The notes beneath the pieces were generated by a model. That model had not been told where the DNA came from. It searched no databases and saw only the letters and a program-made list of their open reading frames with translations. A DNA stretch of 64,000 nt from Aricia agestis (lineage: Eukaryota > Arthropoda > Insecta > Lepidoptera > Lycaenidae), in contig NC_056420.1 of NCBI RefSeq assembly GCF_905147365.1, positions 2,428,001 through 2,492,000 on the forward strand. Reading direction: 5' to 3'. This document shows positions 10,701 to 20,600 of the stretch, piece by piece; position 1 is the stretch's first letter, and every line of letters begins with the position of its first letter. The position numbers and the translations under genes are program-made.

Positions 10701-13700
10701 TCTATGGTTTTAGCAAAAAATATGGATTCACCAAATAGCTAGATTTATATCAGCTACATGATGATGTAGGTGGGCATTTTCAAAAAAATGTGTACCCCTG
10801 GTTTTTACCTTGTCCCTTGACTTCGCTACAGATTATTTGTAAAAAATTACATACTAACATTTTGTAATTTTAATGTAGGGGCATAAACAAGTTTTCTTTT
10901 ATTAAAATACATTCACGTTTGTATAAAATTTTATTTAGTATGAGATTTATAAGGGTTTTTAAGTACCGAAACCTATTAAATTCACCTGTCCCCTTCCCAG
11001 AAGTTGTAACAAAATCTTTAATAACTATTTTTTTTCTTAAAGTAAGTTACTTAAAAAACATAAGTTAGATTCCTAAATACTTAATGTATCAATTGAATGT
11101 CTTGTTATTGAAAAATCTAACATAATTTAACTACAAATTAATTAAAATTATAATCATGAAAAAGCAACCCGACTGGAATGTTCGGTTTAGTGACCGTTTT
11201 TTTTAGTTTTATAAACATACTACAAAAATATTTTCGGCACTAAATGATAGCACTATATTTCATTGTACATCGAGAAACTTCAATTTGAATTTAGTAGTTA
11301 AAAATCTGCTACAAGACGCGGACGCAGGTTGGATGGTTCTTCAGGAACGGTTTATTTGTTCAGATAAGTGACCATATTTTGTAAGCATTATTATACTTTC
11401 TCCAACTGTTTCTACTGTTGACACGTTGCAAAATTAGCTTAGTATTTAGTATAAAAAATGAAATTGTGATAACTATTATCGGTTATTTACAAACACTTTA
11501 AAAGTAAAAGAAAGTAATATTACGTGACTTCCGACTTGTGACTTTTCGTATGGTCACATATAATGGAACGGACAAGTCACAACAGGCGGAAAGCATAAGG
11601 CTTAGTTCACATTTTAAATAAATTATTTTTTTATTCACAGATTTTATTAAGAAAATTGGAGATTTTTAAACTGGTACGATTAACGTACAAATATATTTTT
11701 TATTACTTATGTGTTAAGGTGACGCCGCGTTAAAGTAAAAAACCGTTTTGGATATGTTTTAGATTGCTAGTTTTCTATGAAAGCCCGGCCCGGCCTTTCA
11801 CAGAAAACAAGCAATGGAAAATAGTTTTGTCGCGTAATTTAAAAACCATAAATACATTTCATATAAGCTATGGGCAAATTAAAGTGTATGCTTGAACCAA
11901 GCCATGTACAAATTTGGAAGCTTAAATCACTCTCCTCTGTTGGAAAAATAGGAATCCTTTTTTTTTACACAGGTCTATTTGATTGATTATTCTGTGTTAT
12001 AAAAGTTGACCAATCGTGTTATGCTATGGGTAAATCAAAGACAAAGACATGATAAATACTGACAATGAACTTTAATTTCTTAGCTTTAGTCATTGAAAAA
12101 TCGATATCGCTACAGCCAAATTATCAAGGCGTCGCCTTTACTTAACAATAACAAATATTTAAAATTTAAGTACCTAAAAGTTTTTTTTTTTTAATTTTGA
12201 TTTTATTTCCACTACTTTTCTATCAGTAAAGTTGAAAATCATTTTGTGTCGTTGATATTTGCAGATTTATAATAACTAGACATCAGATTATATGCATTTG
12301 CATACTTGCATATGCAAATGCATATAATGTCACTTTTTAGACGATAGTGCATATTTTGGCAATTTTTCGTTGATAGTGCATATTTCGGTAGTTTAACTTC
12401 CATGGGCATTAAGATTGCAATCGGAAAATGTTGGTAGAAAATTATTATTGGCGTATAATAAATAAATAAAAAGTCTTTATTTCAAGAAATTAAAAATCCT
12501 AGATTTTATGAAATTATAAAAATTGGCGCTTTTTTTAATGTCACTACCGGAAAAGTCTTCAAAAAAATAATAAATTTTAATATTAAGTGACTTTTGACTG
12601 TGCATATTTCGACCATTTTTCGTGCATATTTGCATGGATATTTCGGCACTTTGATCGTGCATACAATCCGATGTCATTAATAACTTAGGAATTCGTAGAC
12701 ATGTGAACACATCTTTATGATTATGAGATGTTCGTCCCTCTAATTATTGAAGTTAAATCTATGAAATCAAAGAATTTTTTACTTTTATAAGTAGTGCAAC
12801 AATAAAAATGTTTAAATAAAAGGTTTTTGTGTTATAAAAACTCCTTTAAATATGTTAAATATTACTTACTCATGTAAAAAAATGAAAAATAACCTAGTGG
12901 TTGGGTCACATAGTCACACTATGGATTAAAAATAATTGCTACTCTTGTTGATCCTTGAAATTATCTAATTTTTTTTTAATAAACAATTAAATATGCATTT
13001 CACTAGATTAAATTAACGAAGAAATCCATTTATTGTTGTATTTTTTTGTATTAAATTATATTTTACATTTAGTCGCACAACGGAATCTGTTTCGTCGAAA
13101 ATTCGATTTTGTTTCAATAATATCAGAATAATATAACGTTTTCAGCGTTCTTTTTAACTTATTCCATTAGTTCAATATTTTTCCTTGTATATGACATTCA
13201 AAAAAAGGTAAATAAATGACCTTAAAAAATATAGACATATTTTTGCAAGGGTACACGTTTTTTTGAAAATGCCCAGGTAAGTTACAAGATTTGTTCAAAT
13301 TATATTAGGGGAAAAATCACAGATATCATGGGAAAAATTAATAATTGCTCCTATTTTGTAAAATATTAGTAACTTCAACCTCTTACGTTCTCATATTTTA
13401 TTGTTATGTTTATCCACATTTTTTATTAATAAAAGAAACCGCTATAATACAAATCATCTTATTTTAAATTCTCAGGTCTGCTTTGACACCTATGAGTTTT
13501 TTCTTTCCTTTCCACACAACACAGCTGTCCGAAATCAAAACATATTATCAGCTTTAAATTTTAATTGTAGTGCCCTTGTGTGTAAATATAGCACTTTATA
13601 GTGCCGTGTTTTTTTTTTAAATTATTATTATTATTGACATAGGCAAAATAAATGGGATCTTAACCAAAAAGCGCGTATTTCCATTTTCCATGCACTTACG

Positions 13701-14513
13701 CATCATAATTCATACACATTATCGCAGTCAAGCGATATAGGTACAAATAGCGTTCTTAAGAGTCCGGGGGCCATCGAAATTCACATACAAACGTAATACC
13801 AAGATCATATTTTCCCATACGAGAATATTTACCATATTTGAGTATTAAAATATTTACATACTAAATTGTAATCGTCCACATTTTTTGGTAAGTATGTAAA
13901 TATTTTGCAGTGAATCTTTGTACAGGAACCTAGGTAATTACTATCTTAAGCTGAATAATAACTCAAATATGGTAAATATTCTCGTATGGAAAATGATCTT
14001 GGTATTATGTTTGTATGAGAATGTCGATGGCACCCGGACTCTTATGGTATGTGTGTATTTAACACGTCCTTTCGTTTCGCATATATTTTTAGCAATAACG
14101 CCCTTTAGGGATTCGAATTACGATAATTTTACTTAACCCAAGAGCCAGCAATAGGTAGACTTCCGTCAGTTTATAAACGCTGAACGGAAGGTCAGGTAGA
14201 ACTAGTAATAATTGCTGATCGTCCTTACCTCTATTTGGGCCATAAACAGGACTTTCAGCTTTTATAAAATGACGAAATAGCTGTGGCTAGCTCTTCGGTT
14301 ATCTTAAACGAATTATTTAAAGATTTTTACCTTAAAAAGTTCTATTCTATATTCTTCGATATCTTCAAAAATAGTTCTTATAGAATGTGCATCTGTAAAA
14401 AATGTAATATTACATGTGGCCGGTATCTTTCGTATTTAAAAAAATTAAAAATATTTTTATCAATACCTACCTGCGAGAAACGTTAAAAAGACTGCTATTA
14501 TTATTTTAACCAT
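7730..14513 (-). CDS. Trypsin-like serine protease C (complete zymogen)
   Basis: A paralogue of B. Nine exons in transcript order: 14513-14471, 14392-14331, 10580-10460, 10063-10001, 9490-9375, 9175-8984, 8891-8672, 8546-8389, 7918-7730. All borders and phases agree; 1164 nt gives 387 residues plus stop. The signal peptide is MVKIIIAVFLTFLAG. The pro-region lacks the first Cys of B but keeps the others (EDSCALY, KCKKY, RERC). The mature start aligns at VGYGREAQ, preceded by Glu-Lys-Phe, so the usual IVGG is altered. The triad is His168, Asp228 and Ser328. The residue just before GDSGG is Lys (VDTCKGDSGG) where B and D have Gln. Exon 6 is almost identical to that of B while other exons are much more divergent. 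Introns hold several MITEs, and the second intron is about 3.8 kb. The function is a secreted trypsin-like protease, perhaps a haemolymph cascade member. Confidence 0.93.
9255..9310. repeat. Interrupted hairpin, 20-bp arms, 4-nt loop
   Basis: The right arm 9291-9310 is the exact complement of 9255-9263 plus 9275-9286. An 11-nt insert (AATATTTTGTG) splits the left arm. The loop is AAGT. It lies in an intron of gene C. Confidence 0.8.
10107..10132. repeat. Short hairpin, 11-bp arms
   Basis: CATGCTTTACT and its exact complement flank the 4-nt loop ATAA. Intronic in gene C. Confidence 0.6.
10171..10291. mobile_element. Short MITE with GTTTACATTATTTCAATCC arms
   Basis: The left arm (TTTACATTATTTCAATCCAG to GAATGC) and right arm (GCAATCTTGCGCTAGATTGG to ATAAAC) are imperfect inverted repeats of about 35 bp. 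Intronic in gene C; no clear target duplication. Confidence 0.6.
11715..12139 (+). mobile_element. MITE, family TAAGGTGACGCC (copy 1)
   Basis: Ends TAAGGTGACGCC and GGCGTCGCCTTTA are inverted. Near the left end is a ~53-bp palindrome (11763-11815: ATTGCTAGTTTTC to GAAAACAAGCAAT around a CCGGCC core). Two further copies are at 28818-29271 and 39338-39833. It lies in the long intron of gene C. Confidence 0.8.
12279..12675. mobile_element. TIR element with repeated GTGCATATTTCGGC motifs
   Basis: Terminal repeats GACATCAGATTATATGCA and, at the other end inverted, GACATCGGATTGTATGCA. Inside both ends are several GTGCATATTT(C/T)GGC-like motifs and ATTTGCAT octamers. No coding capacity seen. It lies in the long intron of gene C. 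Confidence 0.6.
12287..12328. repeat. Perfect hairpin, 18-bp arms, 6-nt loop
   Basis: Arms 12287-12304 and 12311-12328 are exact complements; the loop is CTTGCA. It forms the left end of the element at 12279-12675 and contains ATTTGCAT on both strands. Confidence 0.85.
13756..14044. mobile_element. Foldback MITE with ~85-bp arms (TTAAGAGTCCGG)
   Basis: The left arm from TTAAGAGTCCGGGGGCC to CCATATTTGAGT is matched inverted by ACTCAAATATGG to CCCGGACTCTTA. The centre is about 115 bp. Located in the long intron of gene C. Confidence 0.75.
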
Positions 14514-14544
14514 TTTATACAACCACAAGAACTAAAAACAAGTT

Positions 14545-14557
14545 CCAGACTGAGACA
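14545..14557 (-). promoter_or_regulatory. Probable initiator of gene C
   Basis: On the - strand TCTCAGTCTGGAAC contains TCAGT about 35 nt before the start codon. A TATTAAAA stretch lies roughly 25 nt further upstream. The core matches gene B. Confidence 0.4.
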
Positions 14558-14944
14558 TGACTTAAGATGTCGCAGTATTTTAATAATACTATAATAAATC
14601 TACTATAGCCTGGTTTCAATTAAACCGGCCACCGTCACTGAAACCGGCGTGGGGGTGATAGTATCATGGGTTGGTAAATTGTGTATTTATTATCCTTTTT
14701 TACGAGTCACCATATTGTAGATACACTTTATACGCAGTGTGCAAGCTATTATACTTTAAGACTTATATTTTTTATTTTCAATCAACGTGATTTAAACTTT
14801 CGCATTGACTTTTTATATCAAAGATATTATTCAAGTAAAAAAGAATAAATATATTATAAATCAATCAATAAATTAATCATACAAGATGACTTTGAAATAA
14901 TAATTCTCTTTTATTATTTCAAAATTTATTCCCTCTCAAAGTAA

Positions 14945-15232
14945 ACAGCTTTTTTTTTTTAACGGGCAAAAGGCCCACCACACATTCCCACCACTGCAAC
15001 TCCTGTGTCGCCAGGATCAACAGTGGTAACCAACCACGAAAACCCTTTGATATGATCTCAGGGATGCCCGAGGGACAAGCTAAATCTGTCTTGGGACCCG
15101 CAACGAAATTAATCAGAAGAAATGTAGGAGGAGTAGGAGATACCAATTTTCCTCCCCAAGCAAAGCGGGAGACAGCCAAATTGTAATGACATTGATGTCC
15201 GAACAAAGGGGGAAGCACCACGGGAAAAAAAT
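14945..15232 (-). mobile_element. A-tailed interspersed repeat (LINE/SINE type)
   Basis: The + strand begins with a T-run followed by AACGGGCAAAAGGCCCACC, so the element reads on the - strand and ends in poly-A. I recognise it as a lepidopteran dispersed repeat but cannot name the family. Confidence 0.5.
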
Positions 15233-15433
15233 TTGGTTATACTTAATACAATATGCCTACTTCATAAAAAAAAATAATGCCATTTATTTATAATGGCAAA
15301 CTTGTGTTCGGTGGTTAGGTTTGTTAGGTTAAGTAAACAGCTTGTACCTAACAAGTGCTTCAATAATCACTATTAGCTGCCGAAACTAGAATCGAAGAGC
15401 TGTACGACCGCACGACAAATAAAAAAAATCCAT

Positions 15434-15778
15434 ACGTGGGAGAGCCATGCTTCGGCAAGAATGGGCCGGCTCGACCGGAGAAATACCACGTTCTCACAGA
15501 AAACCGGCGTGAAACAGCCAAGCGCTGTATTTCGCCGAGTGAGTGAGTTTACCGGAGGCCCAGCACTATTCCCTTTCCTTCCCTACCCTATTCCCTTTCC
15601 TTCCCTCCCCTATTCCCTTCCCTTCCCATCCCTACCCTCCCCTATTACCCTATTCCCTCTAAAAGGCCGGCAACGCACCTGCAGCTCCTCTGATGCTGCG
15701 AGTGTCCATGGGCGACGGAAGTTGCTTTCCATCAGGTGACCCGTTTGCTCGTTTGCCCCCTTATTTCATAAAAAAAAA
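15434..15778 (+). mobile_element. SINE-like A-tailed element (copy 2)
   Basis: Full-length: head ACGTGGGAGAGCCATGCTTC, B-box-like GGCTCGACCGG, C/T-rich minisatellite (TTCCCTTCCTTCCC-like units), conserved tail and a terminal A-run after TTATTTCAT. Confidence 0.75.
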
Positions 15779-15953
15779 TTACTTATCGGCAATTAAAAGA
15801 AGGTTTTAACATAAGTCACACACATAATCTGTCGAACTCTTCATTAAGTAATTGAAATTTAATCATCATTGATGTCTCTGAGTGCTGCCGTTACTCTTTT
15901 AGCTAGGGTAGCTAGTACTAGAGAAGCTATTGCTGTTTTAGACAGCTTGTCGA

Positions 15954-16112
15954 CTATTTCCAAACATGCTGTTCTATCCAGTCGATGTAGCTCGCCACTC
16001 GTGTGTAGACGCCGGGTTGGTATCGAACTCCACATCTAATGCCAAACGACGTAACTCCAACTAGTAAACACTCGAAAACTGAATGTTTCGTTTTCCTTGG
16101 GATATTCACATC
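15954..16112 (-). pseudogene. Orphan last exon of a lost protease paralogue
   Basis: On the - strand this encodes the C-terminal end of an S1 protease of the local family (VNIPRKTKHSV, then GVTSFGIRCGVRYQPGVYTR, ending YIDWIEQHVWK and stop). The first codons of the normal last exon, GDSGGPLQ with the catalytic Ser, are missing; an in-frame TGA lies just upstream instead. No matching upstream exons were found between 16.1 and 17.6 kb. It is closest in form to genes B-D and most likely marks a deleted fourth - strand copy between C and D. Confidence 0.8.
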
Positions 16113-16204
16113 AACTCAATAACTTAGTATTTTCTTAAAATATGAGAAAAAAACCAACCAACCAACCAACTCCTCGAAAAGTACTGTAATTCAACAAGCC
16201 TCTA

Positions 16205-16665
16205 TACCTAGCCTTTATTGATTGCACCAAAGCCTTTGACAGCATTAAACGCCCTGCTATATTTAATTCTCTTTATAATCAAAACATAGATCCAAAATAT
16301 ATAGAACTCCTCAGAATCATTTATGCCAATATAGCACCGCTGATATAAAACTTAATACTACCGGTCCTAAGTCCTGAGCACTGCAAGCCTCGAGGTGGGA
16401 CTAACAATGGATAGGTCCAAAACCAAAATAATGACCAATAGCACGAAGCGTAGGGTCGAGGTAGACGAGCAAGAAATGCAATATATCGACGAGTACATCT
16501 AAAAGAAACTAGTTTCTTTTAAAAATAGACAAGGGAAGGAAGTCGATCGTCGAATCGAAATCGCCTGGAAGAGCTACTGGTCCATGAAGACGCTGATGAA
16601 GGAAAATTTACCGATCTCCCTTCAGGTCTGCGCTTCAGCGCAGACTCGTCGACACGACTAAATCA
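16205..16665 (+). pseudogene. RTE-like reverse transcriptase fragment
   Basis: Conceptual translation gives FIDCTKAFDSIKRPAIFNSL, then a deletion, then MDRSKTKIMTNSTKRRVEVD and VDRRIEIAWKSYW. These are typical of insect RTE-type endonuclease/reverse transcriptases. The catalytic YADD region is deleted and frames are broken. It lies beside the orphan protease exon. Confidence 0.75.
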
Positions 16666-17605
16666 TAAAAATCATAAACAGACTCCACATAATGTTCGGC
16701 AATTAGCAAAAATAAAAAAAAACATTTTGTATTTATCTCATTAAGAGGTTAATTTTTAAAACGTAATCTATTAATCATCTTCGTCTTCTTCTTCTCTTTA
16801 AATCTTAAGCAAAGTTAAAATGAAAATTAGCATATTATACACTCAACTAAGCATGTTGATATTTTTCAAAATGTTCCCAAAATTTCCCACTACATATTTG
16901 AATTTATTGAGTTGTTTTTCATTCTGCTTTCCGGATTTGGCGATATATTGTTCCAATTTTTAATAAATTTTTGGTTATTAGATTAAACTCGCGAATGAGA
17001 CAATCAAATAAATTAAAAACACTTTATACTATACAGTAACAATAAGAAAAAAATAAAAACAAAATATATATATTATGATCTACAAAGGATCGAGGTGCTG
17101 AACTTCTTGTTGTGCCTTTTAGCTTGAACAGCCTGACTCCTGGAAAGTTCCTATCCTCAATCTGAAACAAAAAAAAAACATGTGGTAAAAGTGCGAGTTG
17201 GATTCGCAATAGGATGTTGGGCAATTGACTAGATATTTTGTAAATATTTCTAGTTCTTAGTCCCATCTGATATCCTTAAAAAAATCTATAAATAACTGTA
17301 CTTAATTAAATGAGGATTGTGACATAAGCCTCCATACATTATCTGTCAAATTCTTCATTTATTTACAGTTGAGTAATTAATATTCGTCTCTAAGTGCAGC
17401 AGTTGGTAGCAGAATACATTTTTTTATACGCTTTTTATTAGCTTCACCTGTATGTTTGTTTGTAACCGACTTCTTTGGGCGCGATTTTGACCCACTTTAA
17501 ACGGCCAGATTTCGTTCAAACTTTGTAGATTACCCTACAGCTTTGCGAGTTTTTGACAGATTTGTAATAAAGCTTGTTGTATCACAATCTAACTATATTT
17601 ACAAT
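16666..17605. other. Region downstream of gene D
   Basis: AT-rich. An acceptor-like TTTCAG at about 17161-17166 on the - strand is followed by an open frame (IEDRNFPGVRLFKLKGTT and on), a possible alternative last exon of D. A dispersed piece is at 17310-17360. Nothing else recognised. Confidence 0.4.
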
Positions 17606-20600
17606 TTAACGATAACAATATGTAACACTTACATTATTTTTCGCCCACACGATCCCCTCTATCCAGTCTACATAAGTGGACACTCGAGTGTATATTCCCG
17701 GCCTCTTCTGTACACCGCATTTAATTCCGAAGGATGTGACGCCCATTATCCTATAAATCTTGCCTTCAGTTTCAGTCGGTATGATCGTCTGGAGAGGCCC
17801 TCCGGAGTCACCCTGAAAGTGTTATTTATTTTGACTATGATTTCCAAAGTAGTGATTTTTTTTTCGCTCCATTCTTACTAAGTAATATTGAGTTTAGAAA
17901 TTAAAATAATAAGAGAATCTGACAAGGAAAGCAACCCCGAATGAAGTTAGAGGGACAGAAAAAAAATTAGATACATGTTTTACTTAACTTGATCCGCCAA
18001 TTTAGTAAAAAAAAGGGGAGGGATGGAATAGTAATATATTATCCCTCCCACACCTTCACATATATTATTTGCATATTATGCCCTGAGAGCATAGTACAGA
18101 AAACTAACAACATAATATTTTGGCATCATTGATAGTAAAAGACTTCGATCGAAATCAAATTTAAGTCGAATAAAAATCGAATCAAAATGGAATCAAAATC
18201 AAATTTAAAAAACAACTCTCCAGTGCTTGTATGTACCTGACACGTATCAACACCGCCTTCCAATTTCCCCGCACACAGCTGACTCTCGACTAGTCCGTGC
18301 CAGTTGCGATTTCGGGTGTCCTGGAGCAGCTGGTCACATTGACGATTTTCCAGCACATCTACTACTGCTTTCTGCAGCAAATGAGCCTGGTCACCTGTGT
18401 ATTGAGGAAACTAAAGTCAGCACAGTATTAGGGTAACGTCTTTTTATGAATAATAGAAAAGGAACTAAAGGTATATTAAACAGAGATATTATATTAGATA
18501 TCTGTAGTTATTCCAATTTATAAGCAATTATTGTGACCTATTTCAACTGTAGACTTAACCATGTTTGACTAGTACAGTTTCTTTAAAAAAAACAACGAAA
18601 GTTAGATCAACCAAGCAGATGGTAGCTACCAATCTTTGGAATTACCGGATTCAGTCGTTCCCCATCCCGTTATGGTGACGTTCTGTCCAGGAACCTCCAC
18701 ATCCTCTCTCGACCAGAGACAAGCTGGTTGTACTTCTGGAGCGAATCTCACAGCAGTCTTCATCTCGATGAGAGCGATGTCATTATACTTCTTAGGCGGC
18801 GCGTACAACGGATGGACGATTATTCTTTCGATTTCTTGCAGGATCGGTTTACCGTGTATGTCAAACTGGAGGAAAAACCAGCAGATGATGAAGGAAAAAA
18901 GTTTCTTACTTTATTTCTCCCTTTCTCTTTTTCTTTCTTTCTTTCTTTTTAAGTATTGACGTAGGTAACGATAGGCGTTTGACAGCATATTATACTATGC
19001 AAAATCTGCTGGTTTTTGCAAAGCTGTCGCAAGGTATAAATTCCCTCTGTCGGTTAGTACCGACAGATCTCAAAATGATAGATCCAAAAGTTCCAGCAGA
19101 AGTGATAATGGAAGAGTTAACAGGCATACATTTCAATCGAAAACGAAATCTTCGAAAGTGGCATTGGGCAGAAACCTTCTATAGCGCGATGCAGCATTAT
19201 GACAGTAGTTGTTCTCTATAATAATATATACGTAGATGTATTGAAAGAAAAAGAGTAATACCTCATCTGTTTCCAGATTTTCCAGTCCCAGCATGACAAC
19301 TTCGGGGACGCTGTTGACGACATCTTTGGTTCTGCTCAAAACTAGCTTCGAGCAATGAGCGGCTGTTAACAAGAATTTATCGCTTATAAGAGTGCTCCCA
19401 CACTTGTAAACCCATTTCTGTGTTGTGTTCTTAGCTCTCCATCCAACTGCACCCTGAAATATTATTACAATAATTGAAGTATACCAATAATAATAATCAT
19501 TGTTGGTGATATTATTACATTTTGTACCTAGTATTATTAAAGTATCAATATGTTACTTATTATATATAATAACTCATAATATTATAAAGCGCTGATGCTT
19601 TCACAGTATCACCATTTAAGGGGCACATACATTATACAAACCCTTAAGTATCACTATAAGTTCCGTTACACTCTGTATCAATAAAATGTTGGTCTTTTAC
19701 ATATAACCTTCAATTAATTGATTTTGTCTATGCCCCAAAGTAACATTTCTTACAACTTATTACTATTTTGCAAAATCGATATAAGCTCTTAAGTCTTACC
19801 ATATGAGGGAATTCTTTAGGCTTGGCTCCGATTCCACCAAATATAAAAGGAGGCTTTATAAAAAAGAACGCTTCTGGAAAATATCCTTTCTTGATCTGAA
19901 TAATCAAATATGTGCGGCCTAAAATATAAAATACAAATATTAACTATCCAAAAAGTTATGCTTATTGCCTGTACTGTCTCGTGGGGACAGTCGGTACTGA
20001 TTTTACATTTGCTAATTTAGATTATAAAAAAAATATATTATTGTAGGTAATTTGTAACACAATATATTTTCATGTAAGATTCAAGAAAACGTAAACGTAA
20101 TAAGTAACGTAAAGAAGTAAATGAGTTTAATAATTAAAATTAGTAAATCACGCATAATGTGTTAATTGGTAAATAATATTTCAACTTACACCGTTCTGCC
20201 CACTGTGCTTCCTTTTCTCTGTTTTCCATCTCCCATATATACTCCATACATTCTAGAATATTTTGATTTACAATCACCTTTTGTACCATCGAGGAAATTT
20301 TATTCATAAGCAGTTGACAGACACGTCATTTGGTCGGATCATGTCAATTCCATGTTGTTTGTGATCTGTCGGCTGGGTTTGACATAACGCAACCAAATTA
20401 AGTAGTTTCGCCATCTGCCTATAATCAACTTCTCTCGTAGTACATAAGATCCTATGATATGCTTTAAAATTTAAATGACATAAAGTGGTCTTTATATACA
20501 GTGCAAGCCGCTGATCGTACAAACTTGATATTTTGGGGGTTGCGTTCTTTGTTTGACGTCCGAAACACATAGGACGAGATCTTTTGTCAATTCGACCGTG

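Larger units (their letters stand above)
14514..15953. other. Spacer between gene C and the pseudo-exon
   Basis: It contains the gene C start region, two interspersed repeats (14945-15232 and the SINE-like copy at 15434-15778) and, at about 15800-15880, a short piece also found at 17310, 24540, 39850 and 58090 with ATTATCTGTCAAATTCTTCA-like text. No gene seen. Confidence 0.55.

Noticed and set aside
16000..17600. Upstream exons for the orphan protease last exon
   Set aside because: No His, Asp or TCQ-type exon was found in either frame set between the orphan exon and gene D.
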